A stretch of 64,000 nt of DNA from Tetrastigma voinierianum (Eukaryota > Streptophyta > Magnoliopsida > Vitales > Vitaceae), in contig JAEQBH010005278.1 in assembly GCA_016808115.1 (NCBI GenBank), positions 186,001 to 250,000 of the forward strand, in the 5' to 3' direction. The notes under the pieces are model-generated. The model did not search any database. It was given only the letters and a program-made list of their open reading frames with translations, and had not been told where the DNA came from. Shown one piece after another: positions 56,651 to 64,000 of the stretch; within the stretch, counting starts at the first letter, position 1, and each line of letters begins with the position of its first letter. Made by a program: the position numbers and the translations under genes.

Positions 56651-56910
56651 CTTAGCCTAGCGAAATTTCGCTAGCCTAGAGAAATTCTACAGAGATAGAG
56701 AAATTGAGAAATTTCTCTATCTACAGTAAATTTCGCTAGCTAGAGAAATTTTGCTAGCCTAGCGAAAAATATGAGAGATAGCGAAAATGGTGCTAGGCAC
56801 AGTGAATTTCGCTAGATAGCGAAATTTCGCTAGCCTAGCAAAATTTCCCAATTTCGCTAGGATTGCAAAATTTTCTCTATGATTGCGAAATTTTCGCAGC
56901 CATAGTGAAA
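56651..56910 (-). repeat. GCGAAATTTCGCTAGC palindrome array
   Basis: About a dozen copies of TAGCGAAATTTCGCTA and its decayed forms (GAGAAATT, GCAAAATTT) occur in 260 bases. It is the densest example of this motif in the window and stands about 140 bases upstream of the TATA box on the sense strand. Confidence 0.7.
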
Positions 56911-57236
56911 ATTCCTGCCTTCCTGATCCAGCTACTGCATCCCACTGCACTCTTTCTTCATCACATTGCCTTCAATTCCACACTGTGTTTTGATATTTTT
57001 GGATGGTTGAAAACACCATTTTTCCTCAAAGATTCTAAGACACATTGTCATCAACTTGAACACGCACGAGGTATGCAAAAACCTCAAAAATCACCAAAAA
57101 CAAGCTCGAAATGGTATTATTGGAACTAAATGGACCTGCACACATCAATTGGCTTTATTGATATGATTAGTGCACAAAAAGCACCCAAAACCTATTCTGA
57201 ATAGGGTTCAAAATTGCACTTTTTAGGCACTAATCA

Positions 57237-57249
57237 CACCCCCCAACCG
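57237..57249 (-). promoter_or_regulatory. Polypurine tract
   Basis: The sense strand reads CGGTTGGGGGGTG directly before the LTR start TGATTAGTGCC. Confidence 0.75.
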
Positions 57250-57252
57250 ACA

Positions 57253-57276
57253 CGTTGCTAGTCCCTTAGCAATGCT
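57253..57276 (-). other. Pre-polypurine stem-loop
   Basis: The sense strand reads TTGCTAAGGGACTAGCAA: a six-base stem TTGCTA with TAGCAA and loop AGGGAC. It lies only a few bases upstream of the polypurine tract, as at 16695-16716. Confidence 0.75.
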
Positions 57277-58330
57277 AATAATCACAGGATATACACGTGA
57301 TTTTACAAAAAGTGTATACGGTTCAAAAAGGTGTATGTACAAATAAGCATTACCTTTAAAATGAACAATTGGTACCAAGTTTGAAAACCGACATGAGAGA
57401 GCAGCAAACCATAAAGAACAATTTTTAGGTCAACATCGATCCAAAGAATTCAACTCCGACTTCCATTGAAATCTAATGGTTCCTAATGTAACCGATCGAG
57501 CCAATAGCAAAATTATTTCCTCCCCCAACCTAGTCAGGTACGGCCTTAAGCCGTTGAACCTAGGATAGGAAAAAGCTTCTACTTTTCTTTCTTTATTCAC
57601 TACATCATAGTGGTGCAATGCTTAAAACTCGACTTCATCAAAGTCCGCGTAACGGGGTCCACCGATGACTCCCAACCAATTGGTTAGCTAGGCATCGTCA
57701 AAAGGATCACGTGACCACAAACTCTTCAGGCTTCACCCCGGACTCCGAATGACTTCGAGAATCAAGCACCTACAACTCGCAAAACTCTACCCATTCACCC
57801 GTATAACGAACACTAAGTCGATGACTCCCAACCAATTAAGGTTTAGGGCATCGGGCTTCAAAGGCTTTCGCCATATACCCCTCGGACCGTGTTCGGGTTT
57901 CAAGGCAAAGCTTCACGACTTTTATTTTTCTTTTTCTTCTTTTCTTTTTCTTTTTGCTTTTTCTTTTCCTTTTTGGAAGACTACATTGGTCTTCATATAT
58001 GGGTAACACTAACCTATTATGGGTCGTCAACATGTTCGAGGCCGCCTTTGGGAAGGCTTAAAAGAGGTATAATTTCACAACCTATCGTACAATCCGGGTG
58101 TGCAAAGGTGTGAATTAGCTCAAGTGGAGAATGTTCAAGGTCGATTTCATAGTCGAAACTTCAATTAACCAAAAACTGAATCAAACATGGAATTTGTTCT
58201 AGCATTAAGGTAACAAATGTATTTCAATTCTCCACCAAAGGCAATTCAATTGTTCAATTAAAAGCAATTCAATTGTCCAATTGAAAGAAAAAGTAGATAC
58301 ATAGAAAAGAGGCACAAAAAGTGATTTGCA
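57277..58330 (-). other. Non-coding 3' region with internal purine tract
   Basis: It aligns with 16717-17820, including CCGATGACTCCCAACCAATT, AACGAACACTAA and the pyrimidine run 57926-57980 (purine-rich on the sense strand). Plus-strand frames here encode only poly-Phe/Ser low complexity. Confidence 0.65.
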
Positions 58331-58570
58331 AAAGTGTAGTAGACTGTAAATAACACTGTAAAATGTTTTGATATAACCAAAATGGCTAGTACATGCTTAA
58401 TATAGCTAAACATACAAAAGCATCACTGCCTACTATTGGCTAATACATGAATCCTATACAAAATTAGTAGGCAGTTGATAAAGCTGAAAACTATACAAAA
58501 ACATAATAGAAGACACTTCTACCTCTAACTTTTCCTCCCAGTAAAAGCATAGACATGTAATAGGGATAGG
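58330..58570. other. Left edge of the cargo segment
   Basis: AT-rich sequence with no counterpart in the related element; similarity to 17760-17820 stops near 58320. It may be the 3' untranslated part of the cargo reading frame. Confidence 0.4.
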
Positions 58571-58574
58571 AAAG

Positions 58575-60291
58575 TTAGAGACGGGAGTGCGACCACCTCA
58601 ATCTCGTGGTGGTGGTGGTGGATCCGACGTCGTTGATCAAGCGCGGCCAAACATGTCTAGAGGGCCGGTGCCGCTGGCTGCCTATCTCGATGATCGTAGA
58701 ATAGCGCGGAGACCGAGGTGACCTATGATTCGCCGAGCATGGCATGACACTTCCCAAAGTGTTCCCGCCGAAATAATCTTCGATCCATCGACGCCGTAGA
58801 CGCTAACGATCGCACAACATCCATAACACCTCGCTAGCTCCCCGGTACTGATACGAATGTACTGGAGAGTGCTGTGGCCGTATGATGGGTCGGAGTGTCG
58901 CAGGCCGGGTCAAGCAGTGGAGGAGGAGATGGAGGAGACATGGTCCGAACTGACTCCTCGCACCTCGGCTCGGGAGTATGACTATCTCTCCTACGGGAGT
59001 CCTCTCGCCTCCTCGGTCCTGCAGACTCTCCTCATAGTCCTACCGGAGGAGAAAAGATACTCCGCATCACCATCGCCGCCTCTCCATAGACGGACCTCAA
59101 GACATCTAATCATCCTCTCAACCGTGGCTCCTCCTCGAAAGCCCAAGTGCTCCAAGACCTGGCTCAACAGTCGTGGCATCAGCAAGGGTAGACTCTCTAC
59201 TCGAGCCAGGCTCTTGCAGTGGACCTTATCTTCAAAATGTAGTAGGGAGGTCATCACCAACTCAAAGGGACTGAACCAGAACCCCTCTGAGATCCTATAC
59301 AGAGCCTCGAGGATGGCTCCTCACTGACGAAGGCTGGGCAAATGGAAGAGCACCGAGCGTATGATCAATAAGAAGTATATGAGGCGGAGTCGCTCCTAAT
59401 AGTACAGTCTCATCGTAGTGTCTCTAGCGAGATCGCGACTACCTCCCTATGTGTCTGGGTGAGGCTAACCCTATAACCTCCGAGTTGGCCCATTCTAGTG
59501 GCAAAGCCCAATGCACTGGCGATGTCCGGCCGCCCAGAACTCCCGGTCGATGCCGATATCGACCTGAGCCCAAATGACTCAAGGCTCCCGGAGGTCATAG
59601 AATGGTAGAACTGTAAAACCACCCGGGGGTAATAGAACTGCCTCGGTGTCATGAACGGCAGAAGTGAATAGTGCTCGATCAGTCGCATCGAGTCCTGAAT
59701 CGAGGGTCAGCCATCAGCACCGGGACGTCGTAGTACGACTCCCCATGAAAGTCTCTCGAGTGAAGCCCTACATTCCTCGGGGATAGGTGCCCCGACAATA
59801 AGGGCCTCCCCGACTCGAGGCAGGGATAATCGTGGCGATGAGGTCGTCACGCCGACGAGAAGGCAACTGGCCGGGCCTGCAGGATGAGGACTCCTGGGCC
59901 TTGAAGCACGGCCTCCCGGATCTCCTCTGTGGCATCAGGAGCGGGCCCGGTCCCATCCGTGTCCGGTATCGCTCAATCCCCGAGGCCTCGTGGACTACCG
60001 GACCTGCCTGCACGGAGCTGGTAATCTGGCCGGATCGAGGCTGCTCCTCCCGGGCCAATTAACCTGACCCGAGGTCTGAGGCGGGAGCCACCTCGGGTGT
60101 GCACCATGACTGTAGACTGAAAAGGACACTAGGGCAGGGCTTTGCTGACCAAAATGGAACCAGGCAATCGGGAAGGCTGATCCGGGGCTCACCGCCATGA
60201 ACGAGGCACACCGGCAGCAGGAACCCCGACATAGACAACCCAGTGGCGCGGGCAGGGGGACTGCGGCACACGCGGCCGCGGCAGGCGGCAA
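58575..60291 (-). pseudogene. GC-rich cargo reading frame with plant-transposon-protein-like domain
   Basis: Minus-strand blocks in changing frames form one decayed protein. 59768-60291 is a Pro/Ser/Arg/Ala-rich N-terminal region. 59410-59688 contains MTPRQFYYPRVVLQFYHSMT. 58991-59260 contains MVMTSLLHFEDKVHCKSLA, then LPLLMPRLLSQVLEHLGF. I recognise PRQFYYPRV and LPLLMPRLLSQVLEHLG as hallmarks of an uncharacterised plant protein family usually linked to Ty3/gypsy elements. It is distinct from the frame at 38781. GC content is far above that of gag and protease in the same element, pointing to a different source. Orientation is sense with the element. Function unknown. Confidence 0.7.
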
Positions 60292-60918
60292 GTGTGGAAG
60301 GGCTCGGTGGTGGACGGGCGGCGGTGGCGCGGGCGGGCGCTGGTAACTACGGCGGCTCGGGCGGCAAGCAGCGTGCTATGGAAAACCGGTGGCTAGCCGT
60401 GGCTACCGATAGCCGGTCCGGCAGGGGCGCGGTTGCCGGAGGTGGAGGCGCAGGACACTGGTGTGACTTAGGGCGGTGGAGGCACGAACAGGCGCTACTT
60501 AGGTTTCCTCTCGTGACACTGGGAGGGGAGGAGATGAAGTGAATGAAAAGCCCCCTCCTTCATATTATAGTCACGAGCAAATTAACGGTCACTTCTGCGC
60601 ATTTCTATAATAGCGAAATCTCGTCACGCAATTTAATTTAATTTTTTTTCATTAAAATATAAATAATAATATTAAAAATAAAAAAATTATCATATTAAAA
60701 ATATATCTCCAAAATTTTAATATATAAGAAAATAACATTAAACAAACGCTAGAAAAGAAAGCTACCAAATAGGAAATTTACTGTAACAGCCAAAATTAAA
60801 GAAATTGACCAAATTGAAATAAAACCAAAATTATCGAGCCGGCAATTTGTTTCAAAGTGGAAAACCAAACCAGCCCAAAGTCATCGACTACTCATGGAGG
60901 GTCGAAGAGAGAATCTCC
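60292..60918. other. Right edge of the cargo: GC-rich then very AT-rich
   Basis: 60292-60540 is Gly/Ala/Arg-type GC-rich sequence, probably leader or N-terminal coding. 60620-60780 is almost pure A and T (TTTTTTTTC, AAATATAAATAATAATATT). TGTAACAGCC at 60782 resembles an LTR edge, but no partner was found. Similarity to the related element resumes by about 61140. Confidence 0.4.
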
Positions 60919-61117
60919 TCAACCCCCGGGCAAGTACCAGGCAAAGAACCTTTGATGGGTGATTTCATGGTCGACATCTTCCCACTCGTTGATTCTCAGA
61001 TCGGCAATTGCCCCCGCAATGGCTACTGATGGCAATACCAAAACATCTACTTCACCTTGGTTGGGTGTTTCCTGCACTCGACATTCGCCTTCCCTGTTCT
61101 CACCCAATCGAACAAAC

Positions 61118-61740
61118 TTACCGCCACTTGATTTTCGCTTCCACCCGCCTGTGCTTGTTGTTCAAGTGAAATATGTTCACCTCCAATGTCATGTTTCCCA
61201 AATGTAGTTGCATGACTCCATTCCTAAGACTTGATGATTGCATCGCAAAGGGCGTAAATGGTATTCCCAGGATAATTGGCACATGATCGGGCCCATTCTC
61301 TACTGCCTGGTCCAAACACTTCACAAAGTCTACTAGGTAGTAGAATTTGTGTCTACCTTCACCAACACATCCCCTCAACTATTCCCTTAGGGAATCTTCA
61401 CCGATCAATCGCCAATGATAGAGTGATGTTGGTAGGTTTAATTCTCCCAAAACCTAAATCGCTTGTATACTGAGTATGGCAGTAGGTTCACACTGGCTCC
61501 TAGATCAAGCAGTGATTTGTCTATACAAGTCCCACCAATATTAACTGAAATTGTGGGGGATCTTGGATCCTTGTATTTGACTGGGTTCTTGCTTTGGATT
61601 TTGGCACTAACTTGTTCAGTTAAAAATGCTTTTTTCTCAATGCCTAACCCCTTCTTGATTGTACAGAGATCCTTTAAAAACTTTGCATAGGCAGGGGATT
61701 CTGTTTTGATGATGTCCAAAAGAGGTATGTTGACCTTCAC
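61118..61740 (-). pseudogene. Aspartic protease of the cargo-bearing element
   Basis: Frame 61438-61740 (100 codons) starts MKVNIPLLDIIK and carries SPAYAKFLKDLCTIKKGLG and the active site LLDLGASVNLLPYSVYKRF, with catalytic Asp79. Frame 61118-61378 continues with VPIILGIPFTPFA and RNGVMQLHLGNMTLEVNIF, the end of the domain. One frame break lies between them. This is the best-preserved protease in the window; the sequence beyond it toward 60919 does not lead into reverse transcriptase. Confidence 0.85.
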
Positions 61741-62190
61741 CGCCTTAGACTCTAGGATGCCCGTCGCTCGGATGCCTTTTCTTCTTGCTTCTAAGTGCCC
61801 TGTGGAAATGGAGGTGTATGCCGTGCTTCATTGAGTCCTCCTCCCTTCAGAAAATATGTTCGCTCCATTTCTCTCCCTTCCTGGTTTCCTCAATGTGCCT
61901 GGGGTACGGGTCGATCAACCTCTTTCCACTCCTCGTTGCGATTATAGCTTCACCTTATCCATTCCCAATTGCCGGATGAACTCATTTCATGGACTTTTCT
62001 GATTTGGCAATGTCTGGGGAAGGAAACCTTCCTTTCTCCCCTGCACTCTAGCAATTTATTGATTCTGGTGATCAATACCGTGTGTCACAATTTTTTGATT
62101 AAGATTGCTCTCAAGCCCATCTATTCTCTTGTTCAATGTGCTTTCTACAGTGTCAATCCTTTGTGCTAGTTGTACATTGATCCCTTTTGC
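61741..62190 (-). pseudogene. Gag-protease linker, decayed
   Basis: No clear motif. The stretch corresponds by position to the linker upstream of the VKVNIPLLD motif in the related element (21640-21900). Short plus-strand frames are not meaningful. Confidence 0.4.
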
Positions 62191-63366
62191 TCTTCCACAA
62201 AGTTGCCTACCACCTTACTCAAATTTAATATGGCTTGTTCCACAAGTGCAGAGAGGAGCATGGTGGATGGTCAGGATTGAGAGGAGCAACCGTGGTTTGG
62301 CACCGGGGTACATAGGCAGGGGATTAGCTCTGGTGAGAGGTTAGGGTAATTCCTCCAATTGGAATTGTAGGTATTACCATATGGAGCATTAGGTTGTGGT
62401 GGCTTGTATTGACCTATGGCATTTGCATATTCTGACATCAAATCCTTCACTGAAGGGGCCATAGGATACTGTTCTTCTGGGTGGACAGGGGATTGGAAAT
62501 TGGTACATGGATTGGCTTGTGCAGGATTTTCAGTCACTGCCTGCACTTCATGTAGTCGTTTGCCTTCTAGCACTTCCACCTTCCTAGCTAAGGTTGAAAT
62601 TCTAGCTTTCACTCTATATCCTCCGACAAAGGTATAAATCCTCCCTAGGTCAGGGCCGAGGGCCTCATTTTCTCCATTTCTCTCAGGTTTGGCTCATCCC
62701 AACCCTTGGAAGTTTCAGCCACATAGTTTAAAAAATCCATGGCTTCATCGGGATGCTTGCTCAGAAAATCTCCCCCACACATGGTTTCTAAAAGCTACTT
62801 CATGGCATGAGACATACCACCATAGAAGTGGTTTACCAGCATCCAAGTATCAAAGCCATGATGCGCGGGACAGCACCGATACCTCCATGAGTCCTCCCAA
62901 AGATCGGTAGAACTCTCATTGTCAAGGCAAGAAATGTGTAGATTTGTCTCTTCAAATTATTAGTCTCAGGCACCGAAGAAATTTCTTCAAAAATTCGCCG
63001 CAAATTTCACCCCACTTCTAATGGTGGTTCTAGGTCCTGAGTTTAGCCATATCTTTGCCTTGTCCTTGAGGGTCAATGGAAATGCTTTCAACTTCAACAA
63101 ATCCATATCCATCATACCTTCATTAAAGGTAATGCAAACTTCCTCAAAATCCCTAATATGAGTGTATGGGTTTTCATTTTCCATACTCATGAAATGTAGG
63201 GAGTAGGCACCAAATAAAAATCTCACCGCTACATCTTCAAAGAAGAGGTATCATGCAGAAGGGGCACTAACTCTAGGAGGGTGTATGTGATCCCTCATCG
63301 ACCTATAAGCTGTTGGATTCACTGGGTGCCTCACGGCTTTGTTGTTCTTCGTGCAAAGGGATCCAT
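62190..63366 (-). pseudogene. Gag of the cargo-bearing element
   Basis: ATG at 63364-63366 begins MDPFARR-like text equivalent to the MDP start at 23014. 62987-63226 contains ENPYTHIRDFEEVCITFNEG and FPLTLKDKAKIWLNS. The minus strand near 62690-62780 reads FLSKHPDEAMDFLNYVAETS, and 62271-62612 contains LMSEYANAIGQYKPPQ and NTYNSNWRNYPNLS. All standard Athila gag blocks are present in order, with frame breaks between them. Confidence 0.85.
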
Positions 63367-63690
63367 ATTTTCACCGTGCAATAATCGACTTCACAACCTT
63401 GTTCAATCGTGTACTGATTCTCGTAGTCTACCCGGCGTTCTATCCTAGTGGTGCATAAACACTTGTTACACAATTTTAGACACAACAAAGAGCACAAACA
63501 AACTTGGCAAAAAGGTTAGTGTTAGTTAGAATAAACCGGGATCAGATCAAACAAAACAAGGCAAAAGAATCGCAAAGTAGTGAAAACTTGCAGTTACAGC
63601 AACTGAAATTCAAAAAGGGTTAAAAGGGTCACCTACACTTGTAATGTTGATTACAAGTACACTTCAACTTATCATACGTAGTTTGGCACC

Positions 63691-63709
63691 ATCCCCGGCA
63701 ACGGCGCCA
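63691..63709 (-). promoter_or_regulatory. Primer binding site, Asp-tRNA type, intact
   Basis: The sense strand reads TGGCGCCGTTGCCGGGGAT, the full Athila-type site, followed by GGTGCCAAACTACG. It is two bases from the LTR edge. It is the only undamaged primer site among the Athila-type elements here. Confidence 0.9.
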
Positions 63710-63711
63710 TT

Positions 63712-63825
63712 TGATTCATGCCACGGTAGGGTGATTCGAAATCAACAATATTTGTATCCTTAGTTCCTCCCATCGTAGTCAAGCTATTGAAAGATAGCGG
63801 TCTAGGGTCGAACACGTGGGATGGG
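63712..63825 (-). repeat. 5' LTR of the cargo-bearing element, truncated
   Basis: TGATTCATGCCACGGTAGG, then AATCAACAATATTTGTATCC and GGTCGAACACGTGGGATGGG, as in 55647-55760. It is cut at 63826 by the next LTR. Confidence 0.8.
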
Positions 63826-64000
63826 TGATGAGCTTAAAAGTCATCTCTTTAGTCCATTTTTCTCGCTTGATTTTCGCAAAATTGAATAATTAATATACGT
63901 AATTATGAAGAAACTCACCAATTTGTCATTAGCATAGAAGCAAGAAAGAAGAAAATGCAAAGAATAAGTGATAAAAATGCGCCAACAAGAGAGAGCAGAA
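63826..64000 (+). repeat. Start of another LTR at the window edge
   Basis: TGATGAGCTTAAAAGTCATC resembles the element A LTR edge TGATGAGTCCAAAAACTCAT, including the short inverted pair. About 175 bases are visible, so the family is uncertain. Confidence 0.5.

Larger units (their letters stand above)
55647..57236 (-). repeat. 3' LTR of the minus-strand Athila-like element
   Basis: Edges TGATTCGTGCC and CACTAATCA. It contains the TATA box (56498-56509), a GA-rich leader (56397-56425) and a dense motif array (56651-56910). Length 1590 bp. It mirrors 42894-44390. Confidence 0.85.
55647..63825 (-). mobile_element. Minus-strand Athila-like element without RT, RNase H or integrase, carrying GC-rich cargo
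   Basis: The 3' LTR (55647-57236), polypurine tract, stem-loop and purine tract match the element at 14873-25167. The 5' end (primer site 63691-63709, gag, protease) also matches. Where that relative has 3 kb of reverse transcriptase, RNase H and integrase (17.9-20.8 kb), this one has 58330-60850: a GC-rich segment with a plant-transposon-like reading frame and an AT-rich flank. I infer a non-autonomous derivative. The 5' LTR is cut at 63826 by another LTR, so the right end is outside the window. It interrupts reverse transcriptase of element B. Confidence 0.8.

Noticed and set aside
57889..58113. Plus-strand frame with a long Phe/Ser hydrophobic stretch
   Set aside because: It is a translation of the pyrimidine tract of a minus-strand element's 3' region.
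60243..60542. Plus-strand Gly/Ala/Arg-rich frame
   Set aside because: It lies opposite the sense strand of the cargo segment and is low-complexity GC-rich sequence without motif.

Overview
The window looks like repeat-rich plant nuclear DNA, most likely from a eudicot with a large LTR-retrotransposon load. It is AT-rich, and I found no convincing host gene, rRNA, tRNA, CRISPR array or bacterial-style operon. Almost everything assignable is Ty3/gypsy retrotransposon sequence: a chromovirus (Tekay-like), several Athila/Tat-type elements with Asp-tRNA-type primer binding sites, long-terminal-repeat (LTR) fragments and one miniature (TRIM-like) element. All retroviral-type reading frames are broken by stops and frameshifts, so coding entries are annotated as pseudogenes. 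Lineage names are recalled from protein motifs and primer sites; no database search was run.

Layout, left to right. 231-4070: long LTR-like copy with a hairpin array and a GC island. 4071-11419: minus-strand chromovirus with two ~1.78 kb LTRs. 11472-12210: TRIM-like element. 12211-13414: AT-rich DNA with one orphan reading frame. 13415-14110: LTR and primer site of a Tat-like element, cut by an LTR (14111-26301). That LTR is itself split by a 10.3 kb minus-strand Athila-like element (14873-25167; LTRs 1805 and 1807 bp). 26326-27088 and 27089-27650: two LTR fragments, each cut by the next insertion. 27651-42893: plus-strand Athila-like element A, with a second copy of the first LTR family nested in its 5' LTR, and an extra reading frame after integrase. 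42894-about 49830: plus-strand Athila-like element whose 3' LTR I cannot find. About 49830-55646: plus-strand element B, related to A, cut within reverse transcriptase. 55647-63825: minus-strand Athila-like element that keeps gag and protease but has no reverse transcriptase, RNase H or integrase; their place is taken by a GC-rich segment with a plant-transposon-protein-like reading frame. 63826-64000: the start of another LTR.

Three points stand out. (1) The gag-protease-only element with the GC-rich cargo (58330-60850). (2) A stem-loop just upstream of the polypurine tract, shared by two different families, with a conserved RGGGAC loop and a compensatory stem change. (3) Several unrelated LTR families carry arrays of short, family-specific palindromes in the same place, just upstream of the TATA box.
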